A stretch of 64,000 bases of DNA from Sabellastarte sp. h YS-2021 (Eukaryota > Annelida > Polychaeta > Sabellida > Sabellidae), in NCBI GenBank assembly GCA_964017235.1, contig OZ024939.1, positions 45,858,241 through 45,922,240 on the forward strand. Reading direction: 5' to 3'. Numbering within the stretch: the first letter of the stretch is position 1; each line of letters starts with the position of its first letter. The position numbers and the translations under genes are program-made. This document shows, piece by piece, positions 11,131 to 21,527 of the stretch. The notes under the pieces are model-generated. The model made no database searches and was not told the origin of the DNA. It worked only from the letters and a program-made list of their open reading frames with translations.

Positions 11131-12905
11131 GCAAGGTCTGGTTGAATGGTTGAGATACCAGATTGGGCAGGTAGGGCAGACACAGAGGGATCTGACTGGA
11201 CATTGCCACTAGATCTCCAAACCAGGGCATGTTGGGCCACCCCGGAGCAATCCGAATGATCCTGCTGCATGGGTAGTCCTGCAGCTTCTCCACCACTTTT
11301 CCCAAGATGGCTGCTGGTGGGAAGGCATATGGATCCAGATTTTCCCATGACAGGCTGAGTGCATCCACTGCCCATGCCTGGGGGTCCGGAACCGGTGACA
11401 CAAACTGTGGCAGTTTGTTGTTGAATCTGGTGGCAAACAGGTCCACTTGGGGCTGGTGCCACCGGGAGCATATAGCTTGGAACACTTCTGGATAGCTTGT
11501 CGGCCATCACGTTCAGCCGGCCGGGGATGTGACGTGCCTTGAGAGTTACCGGTTTCCTGGTGCACCAGGACAGGATTCTCCACAGTAGGGCACACAAGCA
11601 GCCTGACTTCATCCTCCCTTCTTTGTTGATATAGGCAACCACTGTTGTGTTGTCTGTGGCTACCAGGACTATGTTGTTTGAACAGAGGTCTTGGAACTCT
11701 TTTAAGGCCAGAAAGGCCGCTTTTAGTTCCAGGTGATTTATATGCAACTTGCTTTCTGGGACTGACCAGGTTCCCCTTGCAGTGCGCTCATTTAAGTAAC
11801 TGCCCCACCCTTCTTTTGATATGTCTGTAAAGATTTGCAGAGCATGTTTTAGTGGGTGTAATGGTTGACCTGGAAGAACATTGCTTTCCTCCACCCACCA
11901 TTTTAAGTGAGGGTGGAGCGACCTGGGAATGGGTATCACCTTTTCCAGTGACTCCGGTACCCTCCAGTTGTTTTTCAAGTGCCACTGTATGGGCCTCATA
12001 TGAAGTCGCCCCAGGTGGACTTGTTTTTCTGTGGCTGTTAGAAGGCCTATAAGGGACATGAACTGCCTGACTGGGCACACTGGACTGGACAGGATTGACA
12101 GTATCTTGTCTGTTAAGGTATGCCAACGCTCTGGTGTGGGTCTGACCTTCCCCTCCCTGAGGTTGAACTGGTAACCTACAAAGTTGAAGACCTGTTTTGG
12201 GTCCAGTTCTGACTTTTCCTGTTTCACCAGCCACCTCAGTTCTCGACAGAGAGCTACCAAGATCAGTGTATGCTGGAGACAAATTTAGTGGGATGTGGCT
12301 CTCACCAACCAGTCGTCTATGTACTGGTGGACTCATACCCCTCTGTAAGGCCATCAATTTGACCTCTTTGGCCACCACTGTGAACTCCATAGGTACTGTG
12401 GACAGACCAAAGGGTAGGGGCTTTGAACTGGTAGGACTGACCCTGGATGTGAAAATGCATGTACTTCCTGGACTGACTGTGAATTGGTATGTGGAAGTAT
12501 GCGTCCTTGAAGTCTATGGAAGTGACCCACTCCCCTACCTGAAGGGAGGGCCTTATTGTCTCTGGGGTCTCCATTTTGAACGACTCTGTTTAGGAAGGTG
12601 TTCAGAGTGCTCAGGTCCAGGATGGGTCTCCACCGGTTGTTGGGTTTGGGCACCAAAAATAGCCGGTTGTAAAACTCCAGTGAGTTTTGGTTTTGTACTT
12701 GTTCGACTGCATTTTTGTTTGTCAGCTGATACAGTCCCTCCAAAATGTGGGACTGTCTTTGTGGGTTGACATAGTTGCGTAGTACCATTGGTGACCTGGT
12801 TAGGTTGGGTCTGAACCAGAAGGGGAGGGTGTAGCCCTCTCTCAGTATTGTGACTACCTTTGGACTCCAACCCAGAGCTTCCCATTTCTCCCAAACTGCT
12901 GAAGC
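10931..12905 (-). pseudogene. DIRS A reverse transcriptase / RNase H / Dam-like MT
   Basis: RT motif A appears as SIDFKDAYFHIPI near 12520, motif C as YIDDWLV near 12315, and RNase H as IFTDISKEGWGSYL, ELKAAFLALKEF, ATDNTTVVAYINKEG and RHIPGRLNVMADKLSR within 12260-11500. The next block (DLFATRFNNKLPQFVSPVPD, WENLDPYAFPP, then IRIAPGWPNMPWF) is the segment described in DIRS elements as a Dam-like methyltransferase domain. At least three frame changes separate RT from RNase H and MT, so the copy is inactive. The frame shared by RNase H and the recombinase start is fused by a shift near 11480. Confidence 0.8.
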
Positions 12906-15225
12906 TTTGCCCCTACGGGTGGACGTGTGACAACAGTTTGGACATTTGTGACAGAATTTACAGAACTCAAGTGACCTACACAGGAAACATAATTCACATG
13001 CTTTATTTCTGTATGGGTACAACAATAATTGGGATTTACACGATCAATTATTTTCAAGTATTGAACACTTACTTGGCCATTAACTTATGCATCAGTAGAA
13101 AAGTATTTTTATGGAGATTCTGTTCATTGCATTAAACTCTATGTAGAATTCATGAAATACCTTTTGAAAATTTACCACTCAAAACAAGAGGGAAAAAATA
13201 GTGTCCTCATCAGATGTATTATGTTTTTATCTTGTGATAAGGTTTTAAAATATATGTCACTCAAGTAATTTCCTCATTGTATTGTCATATCCTTGTGCAT
13301 GTTAGCTCTAATAAAACTTGTACGCTTGACCAGTGCATCACAGAGTTAACTGGCTGACCTGGCAACCTTTCCTTTCATACATTATTATTATTGCAGGAAT
13401 TTTTAGCAACATTTTTGTGTATTATTATATTTAAAATACCTGATTAAATATATTTCAAGAGTAAAAAAAAAATAAATAAATTGGGATTTACACCTTTCTT
13501 TTGTCGCAACCCGGTGACAGAATGAACATTTGCAGCAAAAGAGTTTACATGTAAAAATACAGTCTCGCTCTTGTTGGCCACTGATGAAGGGTTTAAATCT
13601 TGCTTCTTGCCGGATACATGTACAGAGTTCTTCACTCCGGCTACATTTAAAACACAGTAATTGTCATTTATGCTTCTTGAAACCCTTGGGCGGCTTTTGG
13701 GTGAAGTTTGAGGCTTTACCACGACCTTTCTGTCCAACTTGAACACTTGCCCGATGTTCACCCTGAGTGACTTCAACTGTCTAACCATGGAGTCCTGTAC
13801 TTTTGTCAAACAACTTGACAGACTAGCAGCCTGGTTACACATCACTGACTTCCCAGAATGGCCTCTCCCACCTTCTCAACGTGTCCTGGCTAAAAGTACG
13901 GGAAGCAGGGGGAGAAGGCAAACTACGTCTGGCCACTCTGGTAAAGGTGCTGTTGAGTTTGGCCGGTTCTGGAGACCAGTCACATACAGTTGCAGAAGCA
14001 GAGTCCTTCTTTTCTGTATGCATTGCATACCATTTTGATTACCTGGGTGTCTTCACAAAGGGTAACCCTTCAGCAACAGTTACATTAAGTCTCTCAAATT
14101 TCTTGCACAGCCACTCATCTACCCGTAACTTAACTGACACTTTACCGGCTGGTTTGGTTCCAGAACCAACAAAAGGATTATGATCCAGGGAGGAAGATGC
14201 CTGGTCGTAGTCAGGAATCTGATGCCAGCCCATGAAGGACCTGACCCCTCTGATACTCTCCCTGTAGTTGGCACCTTCAGAGAGGTCCTGGTCAGTTCTT
14301 CTGGTAAATCACCCTGGACGTGAACACTAGCTGGTAAAGCCGGTTCCCCATCCACTTCTGCCCCACTGTCAGATTCACCAGCAAACTCATCAGGTCGTAC
14401 ACTGGGAAGTGGCTTGTTCAACTGCGTAGACTCAATGCCAGTGGGCAGAACTTCAGGACCTGCACCAGGAGCCTGTGGAGGCTGGGTGGCTGTCCCTGCA
14501 CCGGGAGCCTGTAAAGGCTGGGTGGCCACATCAGAGGTACCAGGACCCTGAACAGGGCGGGTAGCACTCCCATTCCCATTCTCTCACTGCACTCATGCCG
14601 GGAACCCCCAGCTGAGGTTGGGTAGCCGTCAATCTGAGCAAGACCGGAGCCAGTACTCTCAGCAAACATATAACACTAGTCGAAGCACCAGGATCAAAGA
14701 AAGGGTGTTCTCTGGGCACCACAGAAGCAGTACTGACAGGTCTCACCGGCACAGCAAATGACTGGTTAAGAAGCATAGCTTCTAGACGGGAAAACCTCTC
14801 ATTCCACTTGTCATCAAGGGACTTGAGATCATCTGAAGTGGGCTTACTGCTGTGTTTACATTTGCTGGATCTTGGATAGCCACCAGAACGCTTCTTCTGC
14901 TTGGGGGTAGATTCAACTGAAGATGGCTCGTCAGTAGTAACCCGTCCCAACAGAGTGACCTCTGATGGGTTCATGAGAGTGGGGGTCGCGTCACTGGTAG
15001 CTTCAGATTTTTTCTGCTCTCCATGTTCTTTTCTTGCTTTGTAAGTCGGGGTGGCCAGTTGAATAATCTGAGAAGCCATAAATGCCTTACATATCTGGCA
15101 ATCTTGTTTCTTGACACAGGGGTTGTTTCCCACCCTCTTCTCACGACAATGCACGTATTTCTTCTGGTTGTCGAATATGGCCATAACGTGCCCACAAGAA
15201 CCTCGTTTCTGTCCAGGAGACGACA
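12906..15225 (-). pseudogene. DIRS A gag, disrupted by an insertion and deletion
   Basis: Begins MSSPGQKRGSCGHVMAIF at 15225. The N-terminal Cys/His segment ends in NPCVKKQDCQIC, comparable to copies B and E. A Ser/Thr/Pro-rich middle follows. Compared with copy B the segment around 13740-13780 has lost several hundred bases of coding. A 437-bp retroposed insertion at 13042-13478 splits a Cys-rich module (FCCKCSFCHR, then CELCFLCRSLEFCKFCHKC). Frames are broken, so no intact capsid is encoded. Confidence 0.75.
13027..13493. mobile_element. Retroposed 437-bp insertion in DIRS A gag with 15-bp target duplication
   Basis: The insert 13042-13478 is flanked by AATTGGGATTTACAC at 13027-13041 and 13479-13493 and ends in an A-rich tail (A10 then TAAATAAA). 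Copy B has the uninterrupted site (about 19135-19160). The insert has AATAAAACTTG internally and no repeat family I recognise. It could be a retroposed 3' UTR or a short non-LTR 3' end. Confidence 0.8.
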
Positions 15226-15286
15226 TGATGATCAGAAAACTAGTAGAAATAATCCGTACTACTTGAATTAACAGGAACGCAGAACC

Positions 15287-15706
15287 CATCCTGAGTCAAC
15301 TGCTGTCCAAATGAGGCTAAAGAGCTGGGAAATACAACAACTTAAATGCAGTGGGCCCATCCGAAGCTAACTGAACTGAAAGGTCAAGAGGTACTTCAGA
15401 CCAAGCATCCTATAGCCAAATGTAGGTCCAATGAAACGTGACATCTTTTACTGTAAAGCCAAAGGCTTTTGAAATTAAGAACATCAAAGAAGCTTTCCTA
15501 AAAGACTCAAAAAGTTGTTAAATTAGAGCTAGTGTGATCCAAAAATAATCCTACGGATCTATGGATCTATTCTGCTACTGACTTGTGTTAAAGATACATG
15601 CTAAGAGTCTATTCAGATCAAGACCTTAGAGACTTCATAACCCTTCAAGCCTAGTCCCTCTACAATTGCTAATCTAGAGGCAATAGTAAAAGGTTTGAAA
15701 CTTCAT
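15287..15706 (-). pseudogene. DIRS C copy 2, first segment (recombinase region)
   Basis: CTGAGTCAACTGCTGTCCAA and GGGCCCATCCGAAGC match 54420-54500 of copy 3. CTATTCAGATCAAGACCTTAG matches the 54765-54790 region, and GGCAATAGTAAAAGG matches the 54838-54855 region. This continues on the far side of DIRS B at 21528, so B sits inside this copy. Short matching blocks are joined by diverged sequence and no frame is open. Confidence 0.7.
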
Positions 15707-15806
15707 AAAATTGCAAATTTAATAAGTAAATTAAATTTTTAAATTTACTTATTAAATTTGCAATTTTATTGCGTTAATACATCCTATCCAATGGACAAAT
15801 GCTTAC
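15707..15806. repeat. Left end fused to internal complementary region of DIRS B
   Basis: Arms 15707-15732 and 15742-15767 are perfect inverted 26-mers around a 9-base spacer. 15768-15806 continues as the half that complements the right outer end. Copy A has about 220 bp of terminal repeat between the equivalent arms, so this is a deletion with its breakpoint in the palindrome. Confidence 0.85.
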
Positions 15807-16184
15807 CAACTACCGCTTGGTAGGTGGGTAAGCAGCTAGAGACTTAAGTGAACTCATACAGAACTCGTACAGGCCCATTTGACCTAGGGTCAGAGAACCC
15901 TGAGAAGTCAAGGTCGGCTACCAACTAACCGGTTACCCGGGAGTCTACCGACGTTGGCCCCCCTTTCTTCTTCCCTTCCCAGGGTTGATCTGAGGAGGGG
16001 AAGAGCGAGAGAGAGAGGGCTGAGTTCAGTCACAGAAGAAATAAACTTCCCAAGGGAAGCAAGTCTTAGTTTTTTTTGTTTTTTTTAAACATATGTACAT
16101 TTCAACATATTTACACTATGTACATATTTAGCATATTTACATATATATACAACATCCTCACCTCTGGGCCTGGTGGTGCACCTG

Positions 16185-17165
16185 TTAGGCAGCCACTACA
16201 GGTCCCAGGTGGAAAAGCTCTGAGTCAGCCCAGGCAACATCCTTCAAATAAAACTGAGTGAAGGTGTTGTGAGATTTCCAGTGGCAGGCTGACAATATCT
16301 GCTCTAAGGAGATTCCTGATTGGAAGGCCTTAGAGGCAGCAAAGGCCCTAACATCATGGGCTTTAACCTGATGCAAGGAGAGGGCCTCCTGGTCAGAGAG
16401 CTCATAGCACAGAATCACAGTCTCCACGAGGAGATGGTGGCAGGTGAGATGTCTTTGTCAAAACCTTTCTAGAAGGAGACAAAGACCAACTCCTTATTTT
16501 GCCTAAGATCTGAAGTCCTGTCCAGGTAATAGCGCAGGGGTCTAACTGGACATAGGGACCTGTCACCTTTGAGTGACCTATCCAGAGATGGGGCCAGGGC
16601 TGGCATGACCACTAGTGCCACACTATCTGAACCCTCCTTAGCCAGCTGATTCTTGGATAGGAAGCTGGGTGAGGGGTACAAGGACACCTTAGACCAGTCT
16701 GACTGGTGTCTGATGTTCTTATGTAACCAAGCATGGATCTCACTCCTGCGTTTACCAGGACCTAAAGCCAGCAAGAAAACAGTCTTGAAAGTCAGATGTT
16801 TCAAGGAGGCCTCCTTTAGGGGTTCAGGGGGAGCCTTTGTCAGCTGGTGAAGCACCAGGGAAAGGTTCCAGAAGGGGATGCCCCTCCTGCCCTTGGGTCT
16901 GTCTCTATGGAAACTGTACAGGAGACGAGTGAGATTCTCATCCTTTTGCTGACATTAATGGTGGAATTGCCCAGTTTGTGAGCAATGGCTGATCTGTAGC
17001 CATCTATTGTGCCTGGTTGCAACTTCTTGTCCTGAAACAAGTGCAGGAGGAAGTCAGCAATGGCTTTCAGAGGTGGTGCCCTGAAGTCCACCTGATTACT
17101 GAGGCAGATATCATAGAGATATCTGGTTGATCCTCTTTGAGGAGCCTCAATTCGTGCTGCCACTA
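16185..17165 (-). pseudogene. DIRS B tyrosine recombinase, disrupted
   Basis: Reads AARIEAPQRGSTRYLYD at the start, then KAIADFLLHLFQD, then GKRRSEIHAW (first catalytic Arg), then SLCPVRPLRYYLDRTSD, then KAHDVRAFAASKAF (H-x2-R) and NTFTQFYLKDVAW (Tyr), ending about 16185. Compared with copy A it lacks about nine residues after YLYD and has frame breaks near 16945, 16850 and 16450. The H-x2-R and Tyr boxes are intact. Confidence 0.8.
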
Positions 17166-17178
17166 CCTCAGAGAAGCC

Positions 17179-18985
17179 CTACTCCTTGATTGCTGAGGCT
17201 CTAGGAGCCAGGCATGTAGGTTCAGATTTGACAGGTTCCTGTGAAGGACCTGGTAGAATGGCTGCGACACTAAGTTTGGTATTTTGGGCAGACACAGTGG
17301 GATTTGACATTGCCACTAGATCCCAGAACCAGGGCATGTTGGGCCACCCTGGGGCAATCAGAATTATTCTGTTGCAAGGGTAGTCCTGTAACTTCACCAC
17401 TTTGCCCAAGATGGCTGCTGGTGGAAAGCCGTATGGGTCCAGGTCCTCCCAGGAGAGGCTGAGTGCATCCACTGCCCATGCCTGGGGGTCTGGGACCGGT
17501 GACACAAACTGTGGCAGTTTGTTGTTGAATCTGGTGGCAAACAGGTCCACTTGGGGCTGGTGCCACCGGGAGCATATAGCTTGGAACACTTCTGGATGAA
17601 GTGACCACTCTGTTTGAATGGTCTGGCCAAGTCTGGATAGCTTGTCTGCTATCACGTTCAGCCGGCCGGGGATGTGACGTGCCCTGAGGGTCACCTGCTG
17701 GTACACCAGGACAGGATTCTCCACAGTAGGGCACACAGAGAGCCAGACTTCATCCCCCCCTCTTTGTTGATATACGCAACCACTGTTGTGTTGTCTGTAG
17801 CTAACAGTACTGTCTCGTTGCAGCAGAGGGTTCGAAACTCTTTTAGAGCTAGAAATACTGCTTTTAGCTCTAAGTGGTTTATGTGCAACTTGCTTTCTGG
17901 AAGGGACCAAGTTCCCCTTGCAGTGTGCTCGTCTAAGTGAGCGCCCCACCCTTCTTTTGATGCATCTGTAAATATTTGTACAGCATGTTTTAGAGGGTGT
18001 AATGGTTGACCTAGTGGGACATTGCTTTCCTCCAGCCACCACCTTAGATGTGGGTGGAGGGAGTTGGGGACCGGGATCACCTTTTCTAGTGACTCTGGGC
18101 CCCTCCAGTTGTTTTTTCCAAGTGCCACTGTATGGGTCTCATGTGAAGTCGCCCTAGGTGGACTTGTTTTTCTGTTGCTGTGAGTAGACCTATGAGGGAC
18201 ATGAACTGTCGGACCGGGCATACCGGATCCGACAGTATTGATCTGATCTTGTCTGTCAAGGTGTGCCAACATTCTGTTGTTGGTCTGACCTTGCCCTCTT
18301 TCAGGTCGAACTGGTAACCTATGAAGTTGAAAACCTGTTTCGGAGCCAGTTCTGACTTCCCCTTGTTCACCAGCCACCCCAGTTCCTGACAAAGGGTCAC
18401 TAAGGTTTGTGTATGCTGGAGACAAGTGTCGTGGGTAGAGGCTCTCACCAGCCAGTCGTCTAGGTACTAGTGCATCCTTATACCCCTCTGAAGTGCCATG
18501 AGTTTGACCTCTTTGGCCACCACTGTGAACTCTATGGGAGCTGTGGATAGACCAAAGGGTAGGGCTTTGAACTGGTAGGACCGACCCTGGAGATGAAAAT
18601 GTATGTACTTCCTGGACTGTGAATTGGTATATGGAAGTATGCGTCTTTGAAGTCTATGGATGTGACCCATCCCCCCCTGCCTGTAGGGAGGTTCTTATTG
18701 TCTCTGGGGTCTCCATTTTGAACGACCCTGTGTTTAAAAAGGTGCTCAGGTCCAGGGGTTTGGGTACCAAAAATAGCCGGTTGTAAAAACCCAGTGAATT
18801 TTGATTTTCTAGTGGTTCAACTGCATTCTTGTTTATCAGCTGATACAGTGCCTCTAAAAGGAAGGACTGCTTGGTTGAGTTGTGGTAGTTGCTTATCACA
18901 GTTGGTGACCTTGTCAAGGTTGGGTCTGATCCGGAAGGGGAGGGTGTAGCCCTCCATCAGTGTGGTGACTACTTTTGGACTCGAA
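17179..18985 (-). pseudogene. DIRS B reverse transcriptase / RNase H / Dam-like MT
   Basis: RT starts with WEALGSSPKVVTTLMEGYTL and includes YNRLFLVPKP, followed by a deletion that removes the NNRWRPI segment seen in copy A. Motif B reads ALPFGLSTAPIEFTVVAKEV. Motif C YLDDWL is immediately preceded by an in-frame TAG (about 18465). RNase H has IFTDASKEGWGAHL, ELKAVFLALKEF and ATDNTTVVAYINKEGG. The MT-like block has DLFATRFNNKLPQFVSP and IAPGWPNMPWFWDL. Several frameshifts are present. Confidence 0.8.
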
Positions 18986-21222
18986 CCCAGAGCTTCCCAT
19001 CTCTCCCAACACTGGTGTAACCTTCCCCCTACAGGAGGATCTATAACAGCATGTGGGGCATTGTTGACAAGATTTACAGAACTCAAGTGACCTACACAAG
19101 AAACATTTTTCACATATTTTATTTCTGTGTACATTTGACAATAAGTGGGATTTACGCCTTTCCTTTGTGGCAACCCGGTGACAATATGAGCATTTGCAAC
19201 ACAAGAGTCTACATGCAAATTTAAAGTCACTTTGCTGTTCCCGGCTACCACTGGTGCTGGGTTCAAGTCTCCCTGACTGGTAACATGTACAGAGTTCTTC
19301 TGACCGGTCACAGAATTTCCACAGTGATTGTCATTTATGAGACTTGGAACCCTTAGCCGGCTTCTGGGAGAATGTGGAGGCTTTGCCACGACCTTTCCTT
19401 GCCTGCTGCTTGTCTTTGATTTGTTTCCAAGCAGGGAGGTTCTTCCTGTCGTGATGGCCAGTCGATTTGTCACTTGCAGCATAAGGGTGGAAGCGACCTC
19501 GATGTCAGTGTGATGTACCCGACGAACGCCTCTCCTCACTTCTACTGATTTCCTCTTCAGCCTTGGTGATAAGCTGGTCCAGGAACAGTGCGTTTAGATG
19601 TACCGGAGACGTTCTTAAGGCGTTCACAGTATCTTGCTTCACCCCAGCATGTAGGTAGTCCAGGTAACTATCTCTGCGGGCCAGAGAGAAGTTAGCCATG
19701 TTTATAAAAACGCCCTCAGATAAGTCCTGCATTGTTCTGGCCATGGCTTGAGAGATTGACCAGTTGAAAGTGGTCAAGTATTTTAGTTCATTCACAGCTT
19801 GTTTAATCTTCTCTGATGACTTGCCCTTGCTGTCCAGACGTAGGGTTTTAAGCTGAGTGGCCATAGGGTCTTGAACCCTAGTCAAACACCTTGATAAACC
19901 AGCAGCCTGGTTGCACATTATTGTCTGTTCACATGCTGCTCTCTCTCAACGCCTGAGCAGATCTTGACTGAAGGCCCGGGAGGGTAGGGCAGTAGGTAGG
20001 TTTCTACGTGCAACCCTGCTGAAGGAATGGTTAAGTTTGGCAGGGTCCGGTGACCAGGTGCGTACTGTTAAACTCTCACTGCTCTTCTCAGCATGCATCG
20101 TGTACCATCTGGAAGATCTTGGAGGTTTAACAAACTGATCCCTGAGGAGGCCAGTATTGTCGGTGTTCCTGGTGGGATACCCTTCTGTGATGGTGAGGTT
20201 GAGAGTGGACATCTTCCTACACAACCAGTCATCCACAGAGACTTTACCGGTAGGCTGAACACCTGCACCGGCAAAGGGGTTGTCATCTGCAGCAGAGGAC
20301 ACAGTTTCAAACTCAGGAATCTTATGCCAGTTCATGAAGCTTCTCACACCTCGCATAGTTTCTCTATAATTGGCCTCCTCAGTAGGTTCCTGGTCAGCCT
20401 CATCCCTGGTAACATCTCTGTCTGGTGACCAGTCCCGGTGGATCTCATCATCCAGGGAACCAGTAACACTGAGCTGGTCAGCTTCACTGTCAGATGCTGC
20501 AATCAGATCTCCCTCACCGGTGGGCTGAACATCAGGGACTGAACCGGGGGCCTGAACAGGCCGGGTTGCTGTCCCGGCACTGGGACCCTCAAGAGGCTGG
20601 GTGGCTGTCTGCATCTCATCTACTGCTTCCCCGGTGGCCTGATCAAGGCAGGGACCGGAATTCACTGCAGCTTGACTGCTGGTGGTGGCACCTGGGTCAA
20701 AAAATGGCTTCTGACTGGTAGTTACATCTGAAGCTGGTTTCACAACTGGTACTGTGAAAGTCTTGGACAACAGCATCGCCTCCAGCCGGGAGAACCTCTC
20801 TGCCCATTTATCATCTAGCTGTTTGAGATCATCAGCTGAAGGTCTGCTACTGGAAGATTTCTTCTTCCTGGCAGAGGGCTTGGGAGACTCACTATGTTTC
20901 GTCTTCTTGGCAGTAGTAGGGGTTGACTGAGGCTGTGAAGCCTTGACCTTCTCCACTTTACCCAGCACACTCATGTGTGCAGGGTCCACGAGAGTGGGAG
21001 CAGAGGAGGACGCAGTCGCCTTCTTGTCTTTTCGCTCTCTGTAGGTGGGTGTTGATAATTGCTGGATCTGATCAGGGGCAAACCCCTCACAGACAACACA
21101 TTCTTTCTTGAGGACACAAGGGTCGTCACCCACCCCCTTATCTCGACAACGTACACACTAGTGGGAGTCAAACCCAGCCATAGCGTGACCGCAGGAACCT
21201 CATCTCTGTCCTGGGGAAGACA
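18986..21222 (-). pseudogene. DIRS B gag with C-terminal Cys-rich module
   Basis: From MSSPGQR at 21222. Two in-frame stops (TGA and TAG) lie in the first 30 codons, before GVGDDPCVLKKECVVC. A 395-codon open frame (21133-19946) covers an acidic Thr/Pro-rich middle, and 19918-19505 covers a helical region beginning MCNQAAGLSRCLTRVQDPM. A Cys-rich module follows at about 19210-19020: CCKCSYCHR, then KICEKCFLCRSLEFCKSC, then CPTCC. Both early stops could arise from single C-to-T changes. Confidence 0.75.
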
Positions 21223-21339
21223 TAGTCGAAGATAATACTGTAGAACTTCTTTAAGATGAAATAAAATGGATGTGTACGGTGTAGTAACAAAAATTTGCTT
21301 GTCGTGAAAACACGTCTTCACTCTCCACGCGCCAAACGA

Positions 21340-21504
21340 AAAAGATGCTATGACGTCACGATGTCTAGACAGGAAGAGGAAGTATGATGCGCCACCTGGT
21401 GAATGCACTCTCCTGGCCGGTCCTGCCGGTATTATATACAGGACGTCTTTTTCTGACGTTTGGCGGACCGGTCGCACTGGCCGGTAAAGCAATTGTCCAT
21501 TGGA
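21340..21504. repeat. Right inverted terminal repeat of DIRS B
   Basis: Reverse complement matches 9392-9557 of copy A, including GACGTCA and CCGGTCG blocks. The outer extension TAGGATGTATTAACGCAAT differs from the left outer end, as expected for DIRS. Confidence 0.85.
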
Positions 21505-21527
21505 TAGGATGTATTAACGCAATAAAA

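Larger units (their letters stand above)
9341..15286 (-). mobile_element. DIRS-type retrotransposon copy A (A/B family), right end lost
   Basis: Left outer end 9341-9391, left inverted terminal repeat body 9392-9557, internal complementary region 9610-9702, then minus-strand tyrosine recombinase, RT/RNase H/MT and gag. The order and the internal complementary region define DIRS rather than Gypsy or Copia elements. The right terminal repeat expected upstream of gag is absent: at about 15287 the sequence switches to DIRS C. It shares its family with copy B at 15707-21527. Confidence 0.85.
15707..21527 (-). mobile_element. DIRS-type retrotransposon copy B, inserted in DIRS C copy 2
   Basis: Right outer end GTATTAACGCAATAAAA at 21511-21527, right terminal repeat 21340-21504, minus-strand gag, RT/RNase H/MT and recombinase, and the internal complementary region 15742-15806. 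The left terminal repeat body is missing: the left outer end runs directly into the internal complementary region, giving a 26-bp perfect inverted repeat. DIRS C matches continue on both sides. Confidence 0.85.

Noticed and set aside
12197..12769. 190-codon plus-strand open frame
   Set aside because: Antisense shadow of DIRS A reverse transcriptase, whose motifs are on the minus strand.
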